Below, one piece after another: positions 53,356-61,921 of a stretch of 64,000 nt of DNA (the first letter of the stretch is position 1; the number at the start of each line of letters is the position of its first letter). The DNA lies in the NCBI RefSeq assembly GCF_000166355.1, contig NC_014652.1, positions 650,001 to 714,000 of the forward strand, written 5' to 3'. Origin of the DNA: Caldicellulosiruptor hydrothermalis 108 (GTDB lineage: Bacteria > Bacillota > Thermoanaerobacteria > Caldicellulosiruptorales > Caldicellulosiruptoraceae). A model generated the notes under the pieces. The model was not told the DNA's origin. It made no database searches and saw only the letters and a program-made list of their open reading frames with translations. The position numbers and the translations under genes were made by a program.

Positions 53356-54399
53356 ATGGGCCAGTATACAGTGCTGTTTGTGGATGATGAGGAGAATATT
53401 CTACATTCAATAAAAAGAGCACTTATGGATGAGGAATACAGATGTCTTTTTGCAAATAGTGGTAATGAAGCTTTGCAGATACTTGAAAAAGAAAAAGTAA
53501 ATGTAATTGTGGCTGACATGAAAATGCCAGAAATGGATGGACTTACTCTTCTCAAAATTGTCAAGCAAAAGTATCCCAAAGTTGTTAGAGTAGTTCTTTC
53601 GGGTTTTACTCATCTGCCTCAGGTATTAGCAGCCATAAATCAAGCAGATATATACAGGTTTATAACCAAGCCCTGGAGCATAGAAGATGAACTAAAAGTT
53701 GCTATAAATCAAGCGTTAGATTATTATAAGATTCAAGAAGAAAGGGAACAACTTACAAAGGCATTAGAAAAGAGAAATGAGATGTATCAGAATTTGCTTA
53801 AAACCATCAACAACAAAATGCAGGAGATTAACAATAGTAACGAAATTTTGCGTGAAATCATCAATTCAATAATTTCGTTTTTTATTCAACTATGTAAAAC
53901 GCAGAAAAGTATTGATAATTTGATAGAGGTCATGGGGAATGCAAAAAATTTATTGTCAAGGTTTATACTCATTATGCCAATCTCAACTGTAAAGTTTTCT
54001 CCAACAAGATTAAAAAAAGACCTTGAGAAAGATTTGTCTAAGCCTGATAAAATGCTTAACAGTATTGTTATTAACTTAGATTCCAATTGTCGAAATGTAA
54101 TTATCGTAAGTTGGTATGGCATAATATTATTTACGGTTGAAGAAATTATTGAATGGATAGGAAAGAACAATATAGTAGAAACTATCAAGCTAATGGTCAG
54201 TTACAATGAAGAGAATAAAAAATTTGTTATTACAATTCCTATTTCAGACAGTATAGATGAAAATCTTGCAATGTTTTTAATTATCTTAAAGTTTTTTACA
54301 TCAAAGTTTGAAGGAAATATAAGGCTTGATAAAGTCAATGGACAAAACTCAATAATAATAGAATTTGGAATGAAAACAGCTGAAAAAATCGTTAATTGA
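53356..54399 (+). CDS. Receiver protein with degenerate kinase-ATPase-like C-terminus
   Basis: The first 130 of 347 residues are a receiver (acceptor D54, VIVADMKMPEMDG), followed by a coiled coil (QEEREQLTKALEKRNEMYQN). The rest matches no family I can name, but its end (ENLAMFLIILKFFTSKFEGNI, then NSIIIEFG) aligns in pattern with the last part of the HATPase fold of the kinase two genes upstream (LGLSISYDIIVNKHGGSIW, then ANFIFKIP). The ATP-binding boxes G1 and G2 are missing. It may be a pseudokinase. Confidence 0.78.
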   Translation: MGQYTVLFVDDEENILHSIKRALMDEEYRCLFANSGNEALQILEKEKVNVIVADMKMPEMDGLTLLKIVKQKYPKVVRVVLSGFTHLPQVLAAINQADIYRFITKPWSIEDELKVAINQALDYYKIQEEREQLTKALEKRNEMYQNLLKTINNKMQEINNSNEILREIINSIISFFIQLCKTQKSIDNLIEVMGNAKNLLSRFILIMPISTVKFSPTRLKKDLEKDLSKPDKMLNSIVINLDSNCRNVIIVSWYGIILFTVEEIIEWIGKNNIVETIKLMVSYNEENKKFVITIPISDSIDENLAMFLIILKFFTSKFEGNIRLDKVNGQNSIIIEFGMKTAEKIVN

Positions 54400-54487
54400 A
54401 ATTATGATGAAAACAAATTTTATGAAGAAAAATGTGAAAAGAGAAAGTATAATAATAAAAAACTGTAGTATGAGGTGAAAATAGAAA

Positions 54488-55777
54488 ATGGCAAAACCAA
54501 TGACAATGTCTCAAAAGATTTTGGCGTACCATGCAGGAAAAGAATATGTTGAGCCAGGAGACTTGATTTTTGCAAATGTTGACCTTGTTTTGGGGAATGA
54601 CGTTACAACACCTGTTGCAATAAAGGAGTTTGAAAAGATAGGGATTGACAGGGTTTTTGACAAAGATAAAATTGCGATAGTTCCCGACCATTTTACTCCA
54701 AACAAAGACATAAAGTCTGCTCAGCAGTGCAAGATGGTTCGCGAGTTTGCTAAAAAGTATGAGATTACAAATTATTTTGAAGTTGGCGAGATGGGAATTG
54801 AACATGCACTCTTGCCAGAAAAAGGACTTGTTGTGCCGGGTGATTTGGTAATTGGTGCAGACTCACATACATGCACATATGGGGCATTGGGTGCTTTTTC
54901 AACAGGAATTGGTTCGACTGACATGGCATGTGCAATGGCAACAGGAAAGTGCTGGTTCAAAGTACCAGAGGCCATCAAGTTTGTGCTCTACGGCAAAAAA
55001 ACTGGCTGGACATCTGGGAAGGATATCATCCTTCACATTATTGGTATGATAGGTGTTGATGGTGCACTTTACAAGTCAATGGAATACACGGGAGAGGGTT
55101 TAAAATCACTTTCAATGGATGACAGGTTCACTATCGCTAACATGGCAATTGAAGCAGGTGCGAAAAATGGCATATTTGAGGTTGATGAGAAAACAATAGA
55201 GTATGTAAAGCATCACTCAACAAAACCATACAAAATTTTTAAGGCAGATGAAGATGCAGAGTACTCTGAGGTTTATGAGATTGATATTTCCAAAATTAAG
55301 CCTACGGTTGCGTTCCCACACCTTCCAGAGAACACAAAAACAATAGATGAGATAACAGAAAAGATTTATATTGACCAGGTTGTGATTGGCTCTTGTACAA
55401 ATGGCAGAATTGAAGACTTGAGGATTGCAGCAAAGATCTTAAAAGGTAGAAAGGTTAAAAAAGGGCTCAGATGTATTATATTCCCTGCAACACAGAATAT
55501 ATACAAGCAGGCATTAAAAGAGGGACTCATTGAAATATTCATTGACGCTGGATGTGTTGTTTCAACACCCACTTGCGGTCCATGTCTTGGCGGACACATG
55601 GGAATTTTGGCAGATGGTGAGAAAGCTTTGGCAACAACAAATAGGAACTTTGTTGGCAGAATGGGTCATCCAAACAGTGAAGTATATCTTTCATCGCCTG
55701 CAATTGCAGCAGCATCAGCAGTTTTAGGTTACATTGGCTCACCTGAAGAGCTTGGAATGAAAGGAGATGAAGAATAG
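54488..55777 (+). CDS. leuC: 3-isopropylmalate dehydratase large subunit (or homoaconitase-type)
   Basis: LeuC/LeuD isomerise 2- to 3-isopropylmalate in leucine synthesis. The 429-residue protein has the [4Fe-4S] cysteines in VIGSCTNGR near residue 298 and [14 protein letters not shown] near residue 358, and the short form length typical of the bacterial/archaeal LeuC2 class that some use for homoaconitate or citramalate-derived substrates. leuD begins at the very next base. With leuB in the operon, leucine synthesis is the best reading. Confidence 0.93.
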   Translation: MAKPMTMSQKILAYHAGKEYVEPGDLIFANVDLVLGNDVTTPVAIKEFEKIGIDRVFDKDKIAIVPDHFTPNKDIKSAQQCKMVREFAKKYEITNYFEVGEMGIEHALLPEKGLVVPGDLVIGADSHTCTYGALGAFSTGIGSTDMACAMATGKCWFKVPEAIKFVLYGKKTGWTSGKDIILHIIGMIGVDGALYKSMEYTGEGLKSLSMDDRFTIANMAIEAGAKNGIFEVDEKTIEYVKHHSTKPYKIFKADEDAEYSEVYEIDISKIKPTVAFPHLPENTKTIDEITEKIYIDQVVIGSCTNGRIEDLRIAAKILKGRKVKKGLRCIIFPATQNIYKQALKEGLIEIFIDAGCVVSTPTCGPCLGGHMGILADGEKALATTNRNFVGRMGHPNSEVYLSSPAIAAASAVLGYIGSPEELGMKGDEE

Positions 55778-56278
55778 ATGATTTTTAAAGGGAAAGCTCA
55801 CAAGTATTATGATAATATCGATACAGACGTTATTATTCCTGCAAGATATCTTAACACATCTGACCCAAATGAGCTTGCAAAGCATTGTTTGGAGGATTTG
55901 GACAAAGAGTTTGTGAACAAGGTTCAAAAAGGTGACATTTTGGTTGCAGGGAAAAACTTTGGCTGTGGCTCTTCAAGGGAACATGCACCAATTGCAATAA
56001 AGGCATGTGGAGTTTCTTGTGTTGTTGCAAAGTCATTTGCAAGGATTTTCTATCGAAATGCAATAAATATTGGTCTTCCAATTGTTGAGTGTGAAGAGGC
56101 AGTAGATGGTATAGAAGCTGGAGATGAGGTGGAAGTTGACCTTGTAAATGGAATAATTAAAAATCTAACAAAAGGTAAAGAGTTTAAAGCAAAACCCTTT
56201 CCTGAGTTTATGCAAAACATAATGAAAGCAGGCGGACTTATAGAGTTTGTAAAAGGAGAGTTGAAAAAAGATGCATAG
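55778..56278 (+). CDS. leuD: 3-isopropylmalate dehydratase small subunit
   Basis: The 166-residue swivelling subunit that pairs with LeuC. It has [13 protein letters not shown] near residue 9 and the conserved [20 protein letters not shown] near residue 57. The short length matches the LeuC2/LeuD2 class. It overlaps leuB by eight bases. Confidence 0.95.
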   Translation: MIFKGKAHKYYDNIDTDVIIPARYLNTSDPNELAKHCLEDLDKEFVNKVQKGDILVAGKNFGCGSSREHAPIAIKACGVSCVVAKSFARIFYRNAINIGLPIVECEEAVDGIEAGDEVEVDLVNGIIKNLTKGKEFKAKPFPEFMQNIMKAGGLIEFVKGELKKDA

Positions 56279-57338
56279 GATAGCTGTAATTCCTGGTGAT
56301 GGAATAGGTCCTGAAGTAATTGAACAAGCGCTAATTGTTCTTGATAAGATATCTTCTAAGTTTGGAGTTAAATTTGAATATATCTTCATTGACGCTGGCG
56401 GATGTGCAATTGACAAGTATGGTGTGCCAATTAGAGAGGAAGATTTAGAACTTGTTAAAAAATGTGAGGCAACATTATTGGGTGCTGTTGGTGGACCAAA
56501 ATGGGATGGTCTTCCCGGAAATTTGAGACCTGAACAAGCTCTTTTGAAGCTCAGAGGAGGACTAAAAGTTTATGCAAACCTGAGGCCTGCTGTGCTGTAT
56601 GATGAGCTAAAGGATTCATCCCCGCTCAAAAAGGAGATTGTAGACAAGGGCATTGATATCCTGGTTGTAAGAGAGCTAATTGGTGGTATGTACTTTGGTC
56701 CAAAGGGAAGAGAAGTAAAAGATGGCGATGAAGTGGCTTATGACACAGAGGTGTATTCAAAAAGTGAAGTTAGAAGAATTGCAAAGGTTGCGTTTGAAGC
56801 CGCCAGAAAGAGAAAGAAAAAAGTAACCTCTGTTGACAAGGCAAACATCCTGGAGTCTTCAAGGCTCTGGAGAGAAACTGTTGAAGAGGTTGCAAAAGAT
56901 TATCCGGATGTGGAGCTTTCTCACATGTATGTTGACAATGCGTCAATGCAGCTTGTAAAAGACCCATCACAGTTTGATGTTATACTTACTTCCAACATGT
57001 TCGGTGACATTTTGTCTGATGAGGCCTCAATGATTGTAGGCTCGATTGGAATGCTTGCCTCAGCCTCACTTGGCGAAGGCAGGGTAGGCCTTTACGAGCC
57101 AATTCACGGCACAGCACCGGACATTGCAGGACAAGATTTGGCAAACCCGATTGCAACAATTTTGTCTGCTGCGATGATGCTGCGCTACAGCTTTGACATG
57201 GAAGATGCTGCAAAGGCTATAGAAAATGCTGTGAAGATTGCTCTCAAAGAAGGGTATAGAACAAGAGATATCTACACAGAAAATTGTAAGCTTGTTGGAA
57301 CAAAGCAGATGGGAAAAATCATATGTGAAAATATCTAA
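56271..57338 (+). CDS. leuB: 3-isopropylmalate dehydrogenase
   Basis: LeuB oxidatively decarboxylates 3-isopropylmalate. The 355-residue protein has the family pattern [36 protein letters not shown] and the signature [20 protein letters not shown]. It ends the leuCDB operon; leuA is not in the window. No T-box or leader attenuator was seen upstream of leuC, where the gap is only 88 bases. Confidence 0.96.
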   Translation: MHRIAVIPGDGIGPEVIEQALIVLDKISSKFGVKFEYIFIDAGGCAIDKYGVPIREEDLELVKKCEATLLGAVGGPKWDGLPGNLRPEQALLKLRGGLKVYANLRPAVLYDELKDSSPLKKEIVDKGIDILVVRELIGGMYFGPKGREVKDGDEVAYDTEVYSKSEVRRIAKVAFEAARKRKKKVTSVDKANILESSRLWRETVEEVAKDYPDVELSHMYVDNASMQLVKDPSQFDVILTSNMFGDILSDEASMIVGSIGMLASASLGEGRVGLYEPIHGTAPDIAGQDLANPIATILSAAMMLRYSFDMEDAAKAIENAVKIALKEGYRTRDIYTENCKLVGTKQMGKIICENI

Positions 57339-57340
57339 AA

Positions 57341-57367
57341 GCTGCAGAAAATTTTCTGCAGCTTTTT
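57341..57367 (+). terminator. Terminator after leuB
   Basis: GCTGCAGAA (57341-57349) pairs with TTCTGCAGC (57354-57362) around AATT, followed by TTTTTTG. Confidence 0.92.
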
Positions 57368-57451
57368 TGTGTTTAAATTCTTTTTAAAGTAAGGTAAAAT
57401 ATAAACATAAAGCATTTTTTAAATAAACCATACACTGGAGGGGTTTTTGAA

Positions 57452-58582
57452 ATGAAGTACAGACCCTTTGGGAAAACAGGCTTTATGGTGTCTGCTCTTG
57501 GATTTGGTGCAATGAGGTTACCAATCTTGGATGGTGACTATTCGAAGATTGACGAAGAAAAAGCAATTGAAATGCTGCATTTTGCAATCGACAATGGAAT
57601 CAATTACATTGACACAGCGTATGTGTACCATGGTGGTAACAGTGAGGTTTTGGTTGGCAAAGCTTTGAAAGGGGGATATAGAGAAAAGGTTAAGGTTGCA
57701 ACAAAACTTCCTGTCTGGCAGGTAAATAATTTTGATGATGCTAATAGGATTTTGGATGAGCAGCTAAAAAGACTCGATACAAGCTATATTGACTTTTATC
57801 TTTTGCATGCTCTCAACAAAAACCACTGGAAGAAGCTAAAAGAGATGAACATCTTTAAGTGGATTGAAAAAGTGCTTCTTGAGGGTAAAATAAAATATAT
57901 TGGGTTTTCGTTCCATGACGATGTAGCTACATTCAAAGAGATTGTTGATAGTTACAACTGGACGTTCTGCCAAATACAGTACAATATCCTCAACCGAAAC
58001 TATCAGGCAGGGGAAGAGGGGCTCAAATACGCAGCCGCAAAAGGAATGGCAGTTGTTATCATGGAGCCACTTTTGGGTGGAAGGCTTGCAAAAGAGCCGC
58101 CTCAAGAGATAAGACAGCTTTGGGAGAAGGCAGCGGTTAAAAGAACACCTGTTGAGTGGGCACTTTCATGGCTCTGGAACCAAAAAGAGGTGTCAGTTGT
58201 GCTAAGCGGTATGAGCACACTCGAGCAGGTAAAAGAAAATATTGAATATGCAAGTAAATATGAAGTGGGAAGTTTAACTGACGAGGAACTTGAGCTTGTT
58301 GAAAGGGTTGCGCAAAAGTATAATGAGCTGAGAAAAGTCAACTGTACAGAGTGCAAATACTGTATGCCATGCCCACAGGGCATTGATATTCCGTGGAATT
58401 TTAGCATTTACAATCAAGCAAGCATGTATAACATGTATCAGGAGATGAAAAATGATTATGCAAAAAAAGAAAAAGAGAGAGCAGAAAATTGTGTTGAGTG
58501 TGGTGTTTGCGAGACAAAATGTCCACAGAACCTTCCAATAAGAGAGATCCTAAAAGAGGTTCACGCATATTTTTCAAAGTAA
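57452..58582 (+). CDS. Aldo/keto reductase with C-terminal [4Fe-4S] domain
   Basis: The 376-residue protein has an aldo/keto reductase barrel (FGKTGFMVSALGFGAMRLP; NGINYIDTAYVYHGG; YIDFYLLHALN) and a C-terminal ferredoxin-like domain with CTECKYCMPCPQGIDIP near residue 294 and CVECGVCETKCPQNLP near residue 343. The Fe-S domain suggests electron transfer to a partner rather than simple NADPH use. Start ATG with GGAGGGG upstream. Substrate unknown; likely its own transcript. Confidence 0.92.
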   Translation: MKYRPFGKTGFMVSALGFGAMRLPILDGDYSKIDEEKAIEMLHFAIDNGINYIDTAYVYHGGNSEVLVGKALKGGYREKVKVATKLPVWQVNNFDDANRILDEQLKRLDTSYIDFYLLHALNKNHWKKLKEMNIFKWIEKVLLEGKIKYIGFSFHDDVATFKEIVDSYNWTFCQIQYNILNRNYQAGEEGLKYAAAKGMAVVIMEPLLGGRLAKEPPQEIRQLWEKAAVKRTPVEWALSWLWNQKEVSVVLSGMSTLEQVKENIEYASKYEVGSLTDEELELVERVAQKYNELRKVNCTECKYCMPCPQGIDIPWNFSIYNQASMYNMYQEMKNDYAKKEKERAENCVECGVCETKCPQNLPIREILKEVHAYFSK

Positions 58583-58592
58583 AAATAGGTTA

Positions 58593-58622
58593 TTTACTTT
58601 AAAGCGCATTTTATGATAAAAT
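58593..58622 (+). promoter_or_regulatory. Probable promoter of rpsF-ssb-rpsR
   Basis: TTTACT (58593-58598) and TAAAAT (58617-58622) are 18 bases apart, with TGA before the -10. It leaves a leader of about 85 bases before rpsF that can fold into two hairpins. Confidence 0.6.
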
Positions 58623-58634
58623 ACTGCATGTTGT

Positions 58635-58686
58635 GGGAAGATAAAAATTCTTTCTTCCCTTGCTCCCAAAAGGTGATTTGGGGGCC
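58635..58686 (+). promoter_or_regulatory. Structured rpsF leader, possible S6:S18 autoregulatory site
   Basis: Two hairpins fit: GGGAAGA (58635-58641) with TCTTCCC (58653-58659), and GCTCCCAAA (58662-58670) with TTTGGGGGC (58677-58685). S6:S18 complexes bind such leaders in many bacteria, so autoregulation is plausible. I could not confirm the specific conserved bulge of that motif. Confidence 0.5.
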
Positions 58687-58712
58687 ATATGTCTATAAGG
58701 GAGGTGAAAGCT

Positions 58713-59003
58713 GTGGTTGAGAGAAAGTATGAAACAGTATTTATTATAAGCCCCGCACTTGACGATGAGGCAAGAGCAGCTCTTGTCGAAAAGTTCAAAA
58801 ACCTTATCTCAAGCAACGGCCAGCTTCTTACAGTTGAAGAGTGGGGGAAAAGAAGGCTTGCGTACAAGATAGACAAGCACGCAGAAGGGTATTATGTGCT
58901 GATGCAATTTATAAGCAAGCCTGAGTTCCCACGCGAGCTTGAGAGGGTTTACAGAATTACAGACGGGGTTATCAGGTTCTTGATTGTAAAGCTTGAAAAA
59001 TAA
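58713..59003 (+). CDS. rpsF: Ribosomal protein bS6
   Basis: bS6 pairs with bS18 on the 30S platform. The 96-residue product starts at the GTG at 58713, six bases after GGAGGTG; an upstream in-frame ATG (58689) precedes that site and is rejected. Typical blocks: ERKYETVFIISP and WGKRRLAYKIDKHAEGYYVLM. It heads the rpsF-ssb-rpsR operon, conserved across Firmicutes. Confidence 0.97.
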   Translation: MVERKYETVFIISPALDDEARAALVEKFKNLISSNGQLLTVEEWGKRRLAYKIDKHAEGYYVLMQFISKPEFPRELERVYRITDGVIRFLIVKLEK

Positions 59004-59018
59004 GAGGGGGCGGCTTTT

Positions 59019-59504
59019 TTGAATAAGGTTATTTTGATGGGTCGCTTAACGCGCGACCCTGAGTTTAGGCTTACTGCCAACAATACCCCCGTTGCAAACT
59101 TCACGCTTGCTGTCAACAGACGTTTTAAACGCGAAAATGACCAGGATGCCGATTTTATCCCGATTGTTGCGTGGAGCAGGCTTGCCGAGTTTTCAAAAAA
59201 CTATCTCAAAAAAGGAAGGCAAGTTGTGGTAATAGGAAGGCTTCAGCTTCGCACGTGGGATGATGAGGCAAATAGGCGTCACTACATCACCGAGGTTGTG
59301 GCGGAAGAGATTTACTTTGCAGAGCCAAAACCTAAGGATGTGCCGGTTGACAGCGAGGCAGAGGTTAAAGAAGATGTTGTTTTACCAGAGCTGGATGAAG
59401 AGATTTTGGAAAGTGATCTTGAGGACTTTTTTGAAGAGGATAGCAAACTTCCAACAAAAAGTGATGACATAGACGAAGGAATAGAAGACGATTTGCCATT
59501 CTAA
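59019..59504 (+). CDS. ssb: Single-stranded DNA-binding protein
   Basis: SSB coats single-stranded DNA in replication and repair. The 161-residue protein has an N-terminal OB fold (NKVILMGRLTRDPEFRLTANN) and a long acidic C-terminal tail ending DDLPF, the conserved tip that binds partner proteins. The start is a TTG after GAGGGGGCGG. It sits between rpsF and rpsR as usual. Confidence 0.97.
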   Translation: MNKVILMGRLTRDPEFRLTANNTPVANFTLAVNRRFKRENDQDADFIPIVAWSRLAEFSKNYLKKGRQVVVIGRLQLRTWDDEANRRHYITEVVAEEIYFAEPKPKDVPVDSEAEVKEDVVLPELDEEILESDLEDFFEEDSKLPTKSDDIDEGIEDDLPF

Positions 59505-59542
59505 GGCAGAAGTGAAAAATTAGAAAAAAGGAGGGAAAAGGT

Positions 59543-59821
59543 TTGAACAACAATCAAAATCAGCAGCAAACTCAAGCTACTCAAACAGTGGAAAGAGTTA
59601 GCTCAAGACAGAAAAAGAAAAAGAGAGTTTGTTCATTCTGTGTTGAGAGAATATATGAGATAGATTACAAAGATGTGAACAGGCTCAAGAAATTCCTCAC
59701 AGAAAGAGGAAAAATAATGCCAAGAAGAACAACTGGCAACTGCGCAAGACATCAAAGACAGTTAACACGAGCTATCAAGCGTGCAAGAATCTTAGCACTT
59801 CTTCCGTTTATAGTTGAATAG
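59543..59821 (+). CDS. rpsR: Ribosomal protein bS18
   Basis: bS18 partners bS6. The 92-residue protein has a variable Q/T-rich N-terminus, then the conserved core ([22 protein letters not shown], split here by a short gap; [22 protein letters not shown]). The start is a TTG after AAAGGAGGG. It ends the operon, before a strong terminator. Confidence 0.96.
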   Translation: MNNNQNQQQTQATQTVERVSSRQKKKKRVCSFCVERIYEIDYKDVNRLKKFLTERGKIMPRRTTGNCARHQRQLTRAIKRARILALLPFIVE

Positions 59822-59828
59822 ACACTAC

Positions 59829-59870
59829 AAGCCTCTATGCCTAAGACGCGGCATAGAGGCTTTTTGTTTT
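59829..59870 (+). terminator. Terminator after rpsR
   Basis: AAGCCTCTATGCC (59829-59841) pairs perfectly with GGCATAGAGGCTT (59850-59862), loop of eight bases, followed by TTTGTTTT. Confidence 0.95.
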
Positions 59871-60149
59871 GTGTGCAGCTTTTGGTATGAAACTTGGTAA
59901 GAGGACTTTACTTTAATTTCAGCTTTGATTTATACACTGTTTCAATATGTTTCTAATTTATGAAGATGTCTTTTGATATAGTGTGGGAAAGAGGGTGATT
60001 AAGAAAAGTTAAAGTTAATATAAATATTTAAGAAAGTTATTTTGGGATATAAAAACAAGATTATAGAGCAAGAAAGCGGAAGGAGGGAAGAGTTTTGAAA
60101 TTAATGGAATTTAAACCTTAGAGTTTTTCTAAAAAGTAAATTATTAATT

Positions 60150-60190
60150 TTTGAGCTTATCTAAAAATTTTGACGAGCTCAAATTTTTTA
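60150..60190 (+). terminator. Terminator-like hairpin in the gap
   Basis: TTTGAGCT (60150-60157) pairs with AGCTCAAA (60176-60183), with an 18-base loop, and is followed by TTTTTT. It lies after the 8-codon frame and before the sugar-operon promoter. Confidence 0.6.
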
Positions 60191-60237
60191 TGGCAACTAA
60201 ATTTAACAAAAGTACATCAAACAAAAACAAAATTATA

Positions 60238-60265
60238 TTGACATAAAACAAAAACATGATATAAT
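60238..60265 (+). promoter_or_regulatory. Strong promoter of the sugar operon
   Basis: TTGACA (60238-60243) and TATAAT (60260-60265) are perfect consensus with a 16-base spacer, and TGA precedes the -10. Downstream, AAGATACGTTTACC (60347-60360) resembles a degenerate LacI-family/CcpA operator (11 of 14 positions of the reverse cre consensus), so control by a sugar repressor is possible. Confidence 0.82.
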
Positions 60266-60405
60266 ATTCATAGACCAGAATTAAAAACATATTTCAACAA
60301 AACAGAAAGGAATGAAGAAAATAAAATACATATTAAATGGTATCATAAGATACGTTTACCAATCAAAAATTGTCAACTCATAAGGAAAGTAAAAGGAGGA
60401 AAACA

Positions 60406-61908
60406 TTGAAAATGTTTGACAACTCAAAAAAATCTACAAAACCTCGCATTGGATTATACTCAGTTGGACTGAAGGCATACTGGGCACAATTTGACGGATT
60501 GAGAGAAAGATTGATTGGTTATGGGAAGTTTATCGAGAGCAAACTTTCAGACTACGGAGAAGTTTATAATTATGGTTTAGTTGATGATGAAAAAGTAGCT
60601 CGTCAAGCAGGAGAATGGTTTAATTCAAAGAATGTAGATATTATATTTTGCCACTCTGCTACATATTGCACAAGCTCATGTGTTTTACCTGTTCATCAGA
60701 TCTGCAAAGCACCAGTAATAATTTTGAATCTACAGCCTACAGCTCAAATGAATTACGAGAAAACTTCTACAGGAGAATGGCTTGCCCATTGTGGAGCATG
60801 TCCTGTTCCTGAATTTGCTAATGCATTTAATCGTGCTAATATAAGATTTAAAGTAGTGAATGGGCTTTTAGGTCAAAGTGCAACACCAAAAATTTCGGTT
60901 ACAGATGAAAACACAGCACATAGACCAGAGGCAATAAGAGCATGGAATGAGATAATCGAATGGACGAGAGCGGCAGGTGTAAAACGGGTTCTTCAACATG
61001 CAAGGTTTGGATTTTTGGGGAATAACTATAGTGGAATGCTTGATATGTACAATGACTTTACTCTTGCACAAGCACAGTTTGGCATTCATGTAGAGATATT
61101 GGAGATGTGTGATCTTATAAGATTTCTTGAAACAGTTACAGATGAAGAAGTTGAAGCAAAGATTAAGGAAATTGAAGAATTTTTCCAAATAGTAGGTGAT
61201 TCACCCTCTGATCCAATAGCTAAAAAACCAACAGAAGAACAATTGAAATGGTCAGCAAAAGTTGCATGTGCACAAGAAAAGATGGTAAAAGAATATGAAC
61301 TTGATGGGCTTGCTTATTATTATCATGGGGCAGAAGGAAATTATTATGAGCAAGTACAAAGTGCATTTATAGTAGGGCACTCTTTATTGACGGCAAAAGG
61401 GGTACCATGTGCGGGAGAAGGAGATTTGAAGACAGCAATTGCGATGAAGATTTGTGATATACTAGGGACAGGTGGGAGCTTTTCAGAGATTGTAGCGACG
61501 GACTATGAGTTAGGGACGATAATAATGGGACATGATGGGCCATTTCATATAAAGATATCAGATGGTAAGCCAATATTAAGGGACTTGAAGTTATATCATG
61601 GGAAGAAAGGGACAGGTGTGTCAGTAGAGGCAAAAGTAAAAGCTGGGCCTGTGACACTTTTGGCAGTGACGCAGACGGGTGATAGGAAGATGAAAATGAT
61701 AACGACGGAAGGAGAGGCTATAAAAGCACCTATATTGATGATAGGAAATACCCAGACCCATATTAAGTTTAAATACCATCCCGATGAATTTATGGGAAGA
61801 TGGTTTAATGAGTATCCAACACATCACTGGGCAATTTCAGTAGGACATAATGCTTCTCTGTTCGAGAAAGTTGCTTATCTATTAGATGTTGAGTGTGCTA
61901 AGATATAA
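60406..61908 (+). CDS. Sugar isomerase of the L-fucose/L-arabinose isomerase superfamily
   Basis: The 500-residue protein (TTG at 60406, or ATG at 60412, after AGGAGG) has the two-domain FucI/AraA fold: RIGLYSVGLKAYWAQFDGL at the start, LAHCGACPVPEFANAFNRA near residue 127, and a C-terminal DLKLYHGKKGTGVSVEAKV near residue 388. It should interconvert an aldose and a ketose; whether fucose, arabinose or another sugar cannot be read off. The ABC transporter genes that follow suggest that the substrate is imported by them. Confidence 0.85.
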   Translation: MKMFDNSKKSTKPRIGLYSVGLKAYWAQFDGLRERLIGYGKFIESKLSDYGEVYNYGLVDDEKVARQAGEWFNSKNVDIIFCHSATYCTSSCVLPVHQICKAPVIILNLQPTAQMNYEKTSTGEWLAHCGACPVPEFANAFNRANIRFKVVNGLLGQSATPKISVTDENTAHRPEAIRAWNEIIEWTRAAGVKRVLQHARFGFLGNNYSGMLDMYNDFTLAQAQFGIHVEILEMCDLIRFLETVTDEEVEAKIKEIEEFFQIVGDSPSDPIAKKPTEEQLKWSAKVACAQEKMVKEYELDGLAYYYHGAEGNYYEQVQSAFIVGHSLLTAKGVPCAGEGDLKTAIAMKICDILGTGGSFSEIVATDYELGTIIMGHDGPFHIKISDGKPILRDLKLYHGKKGTGVSVEAKVKAGPVTLLAVTQTGDRKMKMITTEGEAIKAPILMIGNTQTHIKFKYHPDEFMGRWFNEYPTHHWAISVGHNASLFEKVAYLLDVECAKI

Positions 61909-61921
61909 GGAGGTTTTTATT

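Larger units (their letters stand above)
59871..60405 (+). other. Gene-free AT-rich stretch before the sugar operon
   Basis: No gene of credible length is found in either strand. It holds an ideal ribosome site (GGAGGG, 60082-60087) followed by an 8-codon reading frame (TTG at 60095 to TAG at 60121), a terminator-like hairpin, a strong promoter at 60238-60265 and a roughly 140-base leader with a small inverted repeat (GTATC-ATAA-GATAC near 60340-60353). It looks like the border of an inserted or reshuffled operon. Confidence 0.6.

Noticed and set aside
54400-54487. T-box or leader attenuator upstream of leuC
   Set aside because: The gap is only 88 bases, without a hairpin series or terminator.
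58689-58712. Upstream ATG start for rpsF
   Set aside because: It precedes the strong GGAGGTG site; the GTG at 58713 fits both spacing and family length.
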